DNA from: Gorsachius magnificus
Taxonomy: Eukaryota > Chordata > Aves > Pelecaniformes > Ardeidae
Assembly: GCA_034008185.1 (NCBI GenBank)
Contig: CM067084.1
Location: 69,288,612-69,352,611 of the forward strand
Direction: 5' to 3'
DNA length: 64,000 nucleotides
Under the pieces are notes generated by a model, which had not been told where the DNA came from, did no database searches, and was given only the letters and a program-made list of their open reading frames with translations. The translations under genes and the position numbers were made by a program. This document shows positions 49,790 to 60,195 of this stretch, piece by piece; position 1 is the stretch's first letter; every line of letters begins with the position of its first letter.

Positions 49790-51189
49790 AAAATAAAAAA
49801 ACCTGTTGTGATGAATTATTACAGTACTTCCATGTTTCTTCTCCGTAGTTGTAACAACTGGCAACTCTGATAAGGCCAAATGGGAACTAATCATTTGTGG
49901 TAAAGTGTAAGCCACGGTGAAATTAGTGGAGTTGATAATGGAAGCTGCCATCATGTCTGAGCTTGGTTTACTCTCAGTAATGTGGGATGTATTTATGTAA
50001 CATGTCCATGAGTATACAGGGGGTGTGTTACAAGTAATTTACTGCAAAGTTTTAGTTGGCCTTAAGTAAGGACCTGATCCAGCTCAGTGATGACACTGAT
50101 GTGCCTCTTCGATGTAAGGTCGGCCATGAACAACCACAGGATATATTTTACATTGAGTCTCACTGTTAAGCAGGTTGGTAGTCAGTGTGGCAGGTTTAAC
50201 CTCAAACTGAGCCCCTCTGGAATGGCTTATGCCACGCGTGACTGTGCCTTGCGTTGGAAAGGAGCGGGCACAGGCAGCAGAGGAGGCTCTGTTTTGCGCT
50301 TTCTTTTTAGTTACTTTTCCAGCTACCACCCTCTTTTCCACCTGTTCCCGAAGCAAGTTGCATCCGTTAAGCACACCCACTAAATATCAAATCCATTGTA
50401 TAGAATAATGTCTTGAAGCAAACGTGAATAGCAGGGGGAGCAGATTGCAGCAGCAGAAGTTTGTCATATCTGAGTGAAGTCATACCGTCACCCTAAAGAA
50501 ACAACTGAACAGATAATACAAGGCAGGCATTGTATGTTCCTGGAAAAACCACAGACTGTAAATGACCTTCTTAAAAATAACTGGGTTTTTTCCAAATTTA
50601 ATTTGAAGTAAGCAGAAGCTTAACTTCATGTTTCTTGAAACTTATTTTAGGTAAAAGGAAGAATTTTGTTATGACTTCCAAGGCAAGGAAATAGTAAGGG
50701 TGCTGGAGACCACATTTTTGTTTGGGGATTAAAAACAACATGCAGTGACATCAAGTGGGATCTAAGTGACATTTTAAAAATGAAACATATAGCTCCCCAT
50801 GATCCGCTGCAAACTTGGAATTCGTGAAAATCAACCTAGGCAACTAAATTACTCACATGAATGGCTGAAGTTTAAATTTAGTTTCTTGAGTTTGTGAGTT
50901 TAGGTTGTTCTGGGTTTTTGTTTGATGAGAAGCTATTCACAGTACCACACAGGGACCTCAATTTATTTATTTATTTTAAAGTAGCTCAAAAATGAAAAGT
51001 AACGTATTACTTCTAAAAAGAATTAACTTTAATACCACCACAACAGCAACACTCGCAGAGGTTTGCAGCTCACTACCAGCCCAAGAGCTTTCCATGTATG
51101 CGGCCAGAAGCGCAGGTGTACGTAGCAGTAACTTAGAGGGCATTTAGGAGTAACTAGTGACTCGGTTACCACCCTTTACTTCCCTTCTC
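49790..51189. other. AT-rich DNA upstream of the second CpG island
   Basis: No exon supported. Open frames on both strands at 50084-50383 overlap each other and show no recognisable product. A TTTA repeat lies at about 50963-50978. Confidence 0.5.
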
Positions 51190-52290
51190 CTCACTCCTTT
51201 TGCTCTCTACCGAGGGCCGCTGCGTTAGGGGGAAGGTGCCCCCGCTCAGCCTCGGGGGAAGCCGGTTTAGGCCACCCCGGCTCACAGGGCACCAACCCCT
51301 GCCGCCCTCCGTGTCCGGCAGAGCTGGCCTAAGCCCGCCGTTCCCCTCCCTTCCCCCGGAGGACACGCTGCGGGCCCAAGCTGAGGAGAAGGGCTTTATC
51401 CGCACCTTGGGCAACTCCGGGCCGGGGCCGGGGCAAGCGGTCAGGCGCCTCCCCCGACACCCGCTGGCGGCTCGGGGCCGCTTCCCGCCCTCAGCGCTGG
51501 CGACCCGGCGGGACCCGCGGCCCGACTCCGCCCGCACGGCACGGCCCGCCCGCAGCCGCCCCGCAGCGGCCCCCCGGACCCCTCCTGAGGGCGGGCACCG
51601 CCCCCGACACCCCGCGCCGCCCCCGCGGAGCTGCCCCCGCCCACCTCGGCCGCCTCCGTCAAGCCACCCCCCGGGCCCCCCGGGGAGGAGGGCTGCCCAC
51701 GAAGCGCTGCCTCCGCCACCCCGGCAGCGCCACTTCCCCGCACCCCTGCCCGCCGGCCCGTCGCGGCCGGGGGGGCCGGGGGGGGGGGGCCCCCCGGGGG
51801 CCGGGGGGGCGGCGGCCGCCTGCGGAGCCGCGGGGAAGCTCGCTGCCGGGAGCCCGCACTGGTGACTTCGCCCTGCCGGGCTCGGTGAGCGTCTGGGGCG
51901 GGGACCCCGGACAGGGTGGCCCGAGCTGCCGGCCTCCCGCCCCCCCCCGCCCCCCGCGCCGGGACTTCCCGGCCTTCCGGGGTGGCCGCGGCTGCCCGGG
52001 CTCCCGCCGGCCCGCGGGGAAGGAGGCCGAGCAGACTCCGGCTCTCCGCCCCGCCCGCCGGCAGCGGTAGGTGCCGAGTCACCGCCGGCTGCGGGGCTCG
52101 GCCGGGCGGGCGTCCCGGGGCGGCGCGGGCCGGCGGGCGGTCGGTCCCCCCGCTCCTCCTGCGGCCGGCTGGCTTCTAAACGAGCCCTGGCTCCTCGAAA
52201 GCCTTACCCTGCCTCCCGTCCCCGGGCTTTTAGGAAGAATCCTAAAATCAAGTCTAAGGGCTAGCTTCTGCTCGCGCCTACGCCTGCGCT
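51190..52290 (+). promoter_or_regulatory. CpG island promoter of a rightward gene
   Basis: Abrupt GC-rich, CpG-dense block with many Sp1-type boxes, a G/C-homopolymer cluster at 51770-51815 and no clear TATA box. Two good plus-strand donors lie in or just beyond it: CTCG followed by GTGAGC at 51885, and ACCGAG followed by GTAAGTG at 52376. The first coding exon with consensus splice sites lies 1.6-2 kb downstream on the same strand (53936-54132), so this island most simply supplies the transcription start and one or more alternative non-coding first exons. Long open frames inside it on both strands are GC artefacts. Confidence 0.8.
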
Positions 52291-52365
52291 AGGGAAACTT
52301 GGCGGTGTCCTTTATGGGACAAGTGCAGTGGCTTTTGGGACGGGAGCATTTTTTTGCTAGGTTAC

Positions 52366-52381
52366 TGAGACCGAGGTAAGT
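52366..52381 (+). other. Likely exon-1 splice donor with an in-frame stop just upstream
   Basis: ACCGAG is followed by GTAAGTG (intron starts at 52376), a near-consensus donor. If spliced to the acceptor at 53936, the frame of the downstream ATG is closed by TGA at 52366-52368, which makes exon 1 untranslated and fixes the ATG at 53940 as the first in-frame start. The transcription start itself cannot be placed from sequence. Confidence 0.5.
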
Positions 52382-53935
52382 GTTTTCCTGTGTGCTGGAG
52401 AGATGCCTTTGTTGCCCGCCCCCCCCCCCCCTCTTTTTGGAGGGGTCCGCCCCAAAAGAGCTGGAGCCTCCCTGTGCAGCGCATCCTCTGCCGGCTGGGC
52501 TGGAGCCGCGGCGCCTCTTGATCTTACTCGTCTCTCTTTCAGAGCGCTAAGGCCAAGTTTAAAACCAGATGCAAAGTAACTTTTGTGATTGTATAGTGGT
52601 TAAAAATACTCACGCTGGTTTACTGGGAAAGTATTTTAATCTCTGTGTTTTCTTAGGGCTGTTTGAAGGTTGAACTGAGCTGTGTTGGTTTATTTATAAC
52701 TTGATGTAGAAACATAGTACAGAAATGTTTTTACCTATATCAGTAAAATATTTTCTGGTTTAGGGAAGCTTCATTTTGGCAAGCAAGTTGTCTAAATTTC
52801 AAATAATATATTTAACACGGTAATGTTGCTGGTACTTTTCATATCCTGTTGTGATTTTTAGTGTTCTTGAAGTAGAAGTAGTTGTTGGCTGAGTTAGGTA
52901 TTGTACCTTTGATTTTGGCTATACTACTTCCATCTTTACAAGGACATCTTTAGGTCAGTATTCTGAACATACAAAATTAAAAAATACAGTTTGTAGCCAG
53001 ACGCCTTCTGCAGTGTTCCTTGCAAGTTGCTTAACTTCAGGGAAGTTACTCTTAAGCAGCAGGAGATACTCGGTGTTATACTGGGGCGGTACGTGCATAC
53101 CTTGCTGTTTCCTTTCTTGTAAAAGCTAAGCTTGCAGTAAGTACTCTTATGAATGTTTACTGATTTAAGGAACTTTTTACCATAGAACAGAGACCCCTAC
53201 ATCATTTAGGAGAGGGCTTACTGTGGAAGTTAAAAGGTCTTCTCTTGTAAGGAATTGCAAGGCCTTTCTCTCCCCTCCCTGCTTTAGTGTTTTTTTAATA
53301 AATAGTACTTTTTATAAAATTGGGTAGTAGTAAATAAAGTCAGCTTATTTTGGATCTTGTGTATTGCAATTGGAAGTGTTTAAAAAGAGCATCTTTGGTG
53401 GTGTCCCTCTCATTTCCAGTGGCAGAGTTCTATACCCTCTCTGCCGTTGCCTTCTTATCTTTCTTGTCTTTCTCTGTCACCTGATTAGGTGGTGGCTGTG
53501 AACCAAGCGCTTGATATAAAGTGAATTATTTACATGTCAATACTGTTCTGTAAAAAATTAGGGGCTAGTTTTGTATGTGTAAGTAGAACATTAGATTCAA
53601 AAAAGTTATTTATATGCAGTATTTACAGGATTGATTCATTAGTTTTAGCATTTGACTATGCTTGAAAATCAATTCTTATTTAGTTAGGAAAAAAGGCAGT
53701 CACTGTTCGGGCACCATGCTATACATGGTCAGTCTTATTCAACGACAGATGCTCATGCATGGAATTACTGAAAAATGTATAAATACATCTTGAAGTTGCT
53801 ATCAGTCTTCTTGCCCCTTTCTAGGCTTTTTGTTCAACTAATTGTTTAAATATGTACAGACTTTTAATTTTTACCCTGGCTTTGCATTGTAACCCTACTA
53901 TCTGATATTTAATCATTATTCTCTTCTTTTGCAGC
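52382..53935 (+). other. Probable intron 1 of the rightward gene
   Basis: T-rich sequence between the exon-1 donor and the coding exon, with no recognised repeats or open frames of note. Confidence 0.5.
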
Positions 53936-53939
53936 TACA

Positions 53940-54132
53940 ATGAACTCAGATCCTGATCCTCCCTCAAGTCCCTCTCACCCCCAGCTGCATCTTGGAAGAT
54001 CCCAGCTAAATGCTGCTGCTGTGGACCGTAGTGAGAACAATCAGAAACCTGGACCATCTTCGGGAGATACTGCAACTTTTCCTTCTTCAGTTCCTGGCTA
54101 CTCCCATAGCAGGGAGAAAGCTGAAAAAAATG
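53940..54132 (+). CDS. First coding exon of an unrecognised host gene (partial protein)
   Basis: The acceptor TTCTCTTCTTTTGCAG ends at 53935. Five bases later an ATG with A at -3 opens 64 codons, and the exon ends AATG at a consensus donor (GTAAGTAT, intron from 54133), leaving one base of the next codon. The peptide begins MNSDPDPPSSPSHPQLHLG and ends SHSREKAEKN. It is Ser/Pro-rich, polar and low in hydrophobics, has no signal peptide or membrane segment, and looks like a disordered N-terminus of a cytosolic or nuclear protein. A CpG island lies upstream on the same strand, and an upstream in-frame TGA would lie in exon 1. I do not recognise the family. The following exons should begin in phase 1 and lie further right; most of the gene is outside the window. 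Confidence 0.65.
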
Positions 54133-56723
54133 GTAAGTATGAAAGCACTTTTTATGCAAAATTGGCTTATGTTAAACACTGGGAGATTATTGTGTGTATA
54201 TGTATTCTAAACTCTGTTTAAAAAGACACTGTAAAGTAGGAGAATAAATTTCTCCAATTTCTTTCAACTGTTCTTATGGAAGAGACTTTTCTTCTGCAGC
54301 TTACTTTGTGCATATTTTTGAGTTTTCCCATCTGATTTTTCTTATGTGTACAGAGCAACAGGAAAGAAGTTTGTTTGAAAAACTGGCAGGAAGAATTAAA
54401 TGTAATTTAGCATAATATTAAGGTTTTGATTTAATTTCTTTAGTTGGCTAAATTGCATGCTAACTATAGCTTTAATATGAATTCTAATGTGGATGAAGAT
54501 ATACTACTGTAATGTAGACAGAGGGAATAATAAACTGATACATGAAACCAGAGCAACAGAAATGAAGTTAAGATTAGCAGGCAGATAAGAAGTTGGATTA
54601 AGAATCATGATACACTTTGAAAGGCAGAATGACATTTTTTTTCCCCTCAGTGTGAACCCATTGAGTTTCAAAGACTGTGAAAACTGATGGGATGAGAGAA
54701 ATTTCTTGTGCAAAAGGTAGAAAGAAAAATACCTGGCTCCTGTATTCAACTGCTGAGTTCCAGTTTTAAATTCGCTTTGTATTCTAACACTTGTGCAAGA
54801 AGGTCTTGTGTTCGAGGTCTAGCAAAATTACTGCTCTTCATCTTTCTTTAAAATTGGATTTTTGATTCTGAAACTGCTTTTGTGTATGCCCTTACATTCA
54901 TAAATATGAGTCACTCTGTTGAAGGTAATAAGGCTATCCAAGGGTTTAAAATTATTAAATGCATGAATATCTACATGGCATCTATGCAGCTGAGCTCTGC
55001 ACGTAGTTCAGGCCAATATTATGGCTATGTTAGCACATCTACTGTTTGCTTCTAATTCAGAACTGACTGTTGGAACCTTCTGGGTTGTTTGTTGCCAAAA
55101 GGCACATTCTAGATGGAGGAGAATTTTTTTTGATACCTGAGTTTCTAACATGCCTCAGTGTATCATTACCAACTTTGTCATCTCGCCCACCTGTAAAAGA
55201 AATCAGAGATGATAGAGGATTGACACTTCTAACATTAATTACATGATTATGAATTTATTATTAATTAATAAGCTAACAGGTACATTTTCTTCCTTTCTTC
55301 ATTCTCCAGTTTCTTCGTATGCTTCAACAGGGAAAGAATAGCAACAGTACTAGAAATATGGTATGTAGTTATCTTGGGCTTTGTTATAATATGATTTGAG
55401 AGAGGAAAACATGGGTTTCTGTTGGTGGTGCCCACATTCATGCAAGATTCTGAAAATGAATACAAGCTATCAATCTAGTGTTTTACACAGAGATTCTGTC
55501 AGGTATTCTTCTCTAGCTAATTTGGAAATTTTCTTATTCATATAAATATTGGACTTTTAAAATCATTCTGAGTTTTATCTTAGTTCTCTTTATAGGCCTG
55601 TGTCTTTACTAATGATCCCTATGCAGTTTTGTGTTATAGACACTTTTGTTTGTGCCCCTGTAGAAGAGGGCTTTCGAGCGTTGGTGCATTTCTCCATTTC
55701 AGTTGTGACTCATTCCTGATTACTTTAAATCTCTTCCCATGAAAATTCTCAGTGCCTCATGTCACTGTCATTGCCCTTTCCATCCTTATCTTAATATAGG
55801 CAAGTATTTATGCTGCAGAATGAGCTACTGTTACCATTGTGTCATGCTGGAGCATCTAACAATCAAGATTTTAGTGGATTTAGATAGGAAATGTATTCAA
55901 TAGTATCATGTTTCTTCATCCAGTATTTCCTTCTACAGTTATTTTAGATTTGTCATTTGTCATAATACTAACAGTTTCTAGAACTGAAAACTCATTTAAA
56001 AGAAAGGAAGCAGAGAATTTTTCTTCCACCCACAGCAGCATTGGTCATCACAACTTAAAAACAGGGATTTGGGTAGGACTTCAGGAAAAAGTACAAATAG
56101 AGAAGTAAAAATTCACAGTCGTGTATGTCCATATGGAAACAAATATGGAAAAAGCGATGTCTCAGACTGAAAATTGGTGCTTCGGCAATTTTCAAAATAT
56201 TTGAACTGACAGAGAAAGTATTCCTTGGAATTACTAGGAGCCTTTACCAGTAAATAGCAAACAAGTTGCTGATAGGTCTAGGAAGAGTGAAGGATCTGGT
56301 CTCTTAGCCATAGCGTGTTGTGATCTGGTGGTATGAAAGGGCATATGCACTAGAACAGATGTTCTGGGAAGGGCTGTGCTGATTTCTCTTTCTTGGAAGA
56401 TTAAGAAGTCAATTACTTTGAATAGTCACTGTGTGTCACTATGATGGTGACTGTAACGCTGAATGATGTACAAGAGGACAGAAAAGACTGGGACATTGCT
56501 GTACAGAAAGCTATCTCAATAAATATTATTAAATATGTAGAACACTCCTTATTGGTGACTTAAATATATCACACAAAGTTCTACAAACTTAAGTTTGTAA
56601 TAGAAGTCCTGTAATTTTTAATAAATCAGCCATGATTTCTGTTGGGGAGGGGAAGATGTACAACGTCCATCTCAAATACTGTCTTGCAAGGCAGTTTTAC
56701 CTCAAGCCTATCTACCACAATGC
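54133..56723 (+). other. Probable intron of the rightward gene
   Basis: AT-rich; no coding exon in the required phase was found. Acceptor-like sites (for example near 55590) meet stops within a few codons. Confidence 0.45.
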
Positions 56724-57350
56724 CCGTGCGCCCTTCCCGCAAAGAAGGGTAGTGGTACCCTGGGCTGCATCAGACAAAGCATTACCAGCAGGTGGAGGGA
56801 GGTGATCCTTCCCCTCTACTCAGCACTGGTGAGGCCACACCTGGAGTGCTGTGTCCAGTTCTGGGCTCCCCAGTACAAGAGACATGGAGATACTGGAGAG
56901 TGTCCAACAAAGGGCCACAAAGATGATGAAGGGACTGGAGCATCGTCTCTCCGATGAGGCCAGGCTGAGAGAGCTGGGCTGTTCAGCCTGGAGGAGAGAA
57001 GGCTCAGGGGGATCTTATCAAGGTATATAAATAGCTGGAGGGAGGGTGCAAAGAAGACACAGCCAGGCCCTTTTCAGTGGTGCCCAGTGACAGGACCAGA
57101 GCCAGTGGGCACAAACTGAAACACAGGAGGTTCGATTTCCTCAGAACATCAGGAAACACTCTTTTTTTTGTGTGTGCGCATGAGGGTGACTGATCACTGG
57201 CACAGGTTGCCCAGAAAGGTTGTGGAGTCTCCATCCTTAGACATACTCAAATACTAAAAAGCTGTCTGGACATGGTCCTGGGCAACTAGCTATAGGTGAC
57301 TCTGCATGAGCAGGGTGGTTGGAGCACATGACTTCCAGAGGTCCCTTTCA
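56724..57350 (+). mobile_element. CR1 LINE, 3' portion (copy B of the converted pair)
   Basis: A 5'-truncated CR1 in sense orientation inside the putative intron. From 56739 to 57101 it matches 48522-48885 with a single 1-base deletion. After 57101 the two copies drop to roughly 88% by hand alignment (about 20 mismatches and a 7-base insertion in about 165 aligned bases), and B also carries a T run and GTGTGTGCGC insertion near 57163-57180. The 3' end is decayed (GTCCCTTTCAAACTC) without clear octamers. Confidence 0.93.
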
Positions 57351-60142
57351 AACTCTTGAAATAATCTTGCCAATGTATCTGTATTTCTCATCTGTGCTTT
57401 TTCTTCCAGTCTCTACTTCTATATCATGTGTTTAAGGCTATAACATCAATGTGAATGTTAAGCAATTTTATTTCCTGGAAACACCCATCTCCTACTCCTG
57501 CAGTATTATCCATATCTTGCAGCATAATCCAGCAAATTAATGAATGCCCTGGCTCTGACTCAGTAAAGCACTTACGCACTCACACAGACACATACATCCT
57601 CAGCTGCACAGGTACTTCATTTGGCTCAAACTCCCATACTGTAGGCTTTTTCTTAGCAATTTTTGAATCTGTCTTCTGCTAATGTATCATTAGTTAGTGT
57701 TTTTGTATTCCTTGTGTAATTCATTTCACAGTGGGAGGTAACAGTGCTTTGAGAATATATTGTGCAAATCAAATCTGGATTTAATTAAGAAAACAATATT
57801 CAATTGTTGAGCTTGAGATTATTTGTAGATACTGGTTTTGTTGCTTCAAAAAAAAAAAAAGAAAAGAGGAGTATTCCTATTTTTCCTCAAAGCTGTTGCA
57901 TTATTTAGAAAACTTCTGCCTATATAAGTTACTGGGTTTTGTCTATGTGATAGCAATGGAATGAATATCAATGTCAACTTTCATGTTTAAAAATAAATAA
58001 AAATATTTTTTAAACTGTTACTCTTTCTTGGATGTTCCTGGACAGGGAGTTTATTAGTGAGCAAAGCATACACACTACTAATTAGGGCTTCTGAAATTTT
58101 AAAACCATTGAGTCATCAGTATTCATGTAAGCAATTACAGGAGAGTTGCCGGTTGCTTAAACAAGAAAGTTCTGCCATTATTTTAGTAGTCTGTGCCAAG
58201 AGGAACAAGGTGTATAGCAAGAAGACCAGTGGCTGCTTGCTAACGAAGTCTGGTGAAGCTTGTTGAAACAGATTAAGACTCAAGCCTCCTGAGACACTTT
58301 TATGCCTCCCAGATGCACGTGCCCCTCAGTTTCCATCCAGCTGCTACATACCCTTTTTGGCACCTGTATTTCATCTACTTTATGTATCCTCCTTCCTTCA
58401 GATACAGCCCTGAAGCAATGCGAAAAGAAATATCTCAGATGAGAGCTCTGGAGGTCCCAACACGGGATTCTCCAAGTAGGCTTAAAAACATCAGCCTTGC
58501 TAGTGGAACCGTTTCCTCCATGTGTGCACAGAGCAAAGCTGGGAAAAAAGTGCCTTCAGCCTGTTCACTTAGTTAGCATGTGAGTGTCTGATTACTGCTG
58601 TACCAATGTAATGTTCTTGGAAGAGACTCATGAATCCACGCTCCAGGTAAGTGGTCTATGGCTGAGCTAAAAAGTAGCTTTCTGTGGCCCAGTGGGTGTT
58701 TCACTTTTGATTCAGATGAAAAGAAAGCAGAGTTAAGAGAAATGTCTCAATACGATAGCGATCGGGTACTTGCCTGGGATGTCTGGATTCAAGTAACTGC
58801 TTCACGTCAGCTATAATGGTAACTTGAACCAGACTGGTTCTCGCCCCAGGTGAATATTTATTGTGCTGCAGGTTATCTGGAGGTGTTACTGTTTGTTGTA
58901 ATGCTTAAGCACTTAAGAAAGTGCCTTTCTTAAAAATTGATTGCCAGTCAGCAGGTAGAAGAGGACATCCTAGGATAATAGAGAAATCTGGGAGGCAGTG
59001 TGAAGGTGATAACTTTTTATATGTGGTTGAAGCAGATTTTATTTGTGTTTTACATTATTCATGTACCTTTGCTAGCCAGTAAGGTTGGAGAGGAGGAATC
59101 GGGTAGGAATTCAAAGGCAAGAGTTTGGGAAGTCTTGAGAGCATTGCAAAGCTAAGTTGCAGTACTTGAAGAAACATCTCTTTGGTTAAGGAACTAAATT
59201 TTATTTTGTCCATGTTTTTGCTGTTAAGGAAATACACACAAATCTCTTGCTCTAGAATTGAGAACATATGAGGAAGGCATTTGTACAGAGCCTTGCAGAC
59301 AGAAATCAATTTCTTATGTTTTGTTTGTGGATGTGCAGAGTTCTGCTTGTACTTAGGAAGGTTATGAGATTTTTTTTTGTATCTCTTGGAAGAGAATTAT
59401 TTTATAAATTGCGTGACTTAGAATTTATAAGCAGCACCAAAAAGATCTTCTAAACAGTTTACAACACATTGCAATAGTGTACAACAGTGCGTCTCCAATG
59501 CATTGCTAAATGATAGCTAACAAATAGGGAACCTCTCTAGTTTACAAATATTTTCTGAGTGTTAGCCTCTTCCACTTACGGTTGCAAAGAACCTTTGCTT
59601 CAGAGCTCTATTTTAGCACTTATGTGTCTTCATTTTCTGACAGTTTGCTTGTATAGACTAACTCTTGAGGCAAAGTTAAATGTTTGTGCAAAGCTTGGAG
59701 AAATCTCAGAAAAATCTTTGATTGTTAGAAGGGGAGGATTATGCCTTGAAGTATTAATTACTTAACAATTTTTCTGTCAGTTTATTAATGCACCTTCAAA
59801 CTTTACCTGTAATTACTCAGGCTTCTGGAAAGCTCATTTGCCAGGCATTGCTGAGGGGGAGAAAGGATTCTATCCAAACAAAAGTTAATGACTGTATTTT
59901 CAGATAAAATTTTGGGACATAGTCATAGTACAGAACAATGGGAATTGGCTTTTTCAGGTCTGCTGCTATTGTTGTCAATAACATGCCGGTGTTCTTGCTG
60001 TATGTGGGAGGAGGATTGGACACCCATTTGTTTGAGGAAAGATTCTCCATCTTTGCCTCTTTCACCATTTGAAATACGTAAATGTTTTCTTTGGCTGATA
60101 ACAAAGATATTCTTACTGATAACAATTTTTGCATTCCTACAG
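57351..60142 (+). other. Probable intron of the rightward gene
   Basis: AT-rich, with an A run at about 57848-57860. An acceptor near 58401 followed by an open stretch (SPEAMRKEISQMRALEVPT, to 58576) is out of phase with the known exon and has no donor before its stop. Confidence 0.4.
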
Positions 60143-60195
60143 TGAACCAGATTGAGAAGTGCCCTAGGTCTCAATTTTCCTCCAGTATTTCTCAG
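60143..60195 (+). CDS. Candidate second coding exon of the rightward gene
   Basis: A good acceptor (TTTTTGCATTCCTACAG, AG at 60141-60142) starts a 53-base stretch ending CTCAG at a GTGGAT donor (60196). Joined to the exon ending at 54132, the single carried base completes the first codon and the frame reads VNQIEKCPRSQFSSSISQ, ending in phase 0 and matching the Ser-rich polar character of the preceding exon. The frame also stays open for 17 codons past the donor. The donor is weak beyond GTG, and phase agreement has a one-in-three chance of being accidental. Confidence 0.27.

Noticed and set aside
51200..52082. Open frames of 221 codons (plus) and 213 codons (minus) in the second CpG island
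   Set aside because: Same GC artefact; overlapping frames on both strands with no recognisable motif.
58402..58576. Plus-strand frame after a good acceptor, SPEAMRKEISQMRALEVPT
   Set aside because: Out of phase with the exon ending at 54132, and no donor occurs before its stop codon.
59633..59764. Plus-strand frame of about 43 codons after a TTTTCTGACAG acceptor, in the right phase
   Set aside because: No acceptable donor follows and it ends in a stop; likely chance.
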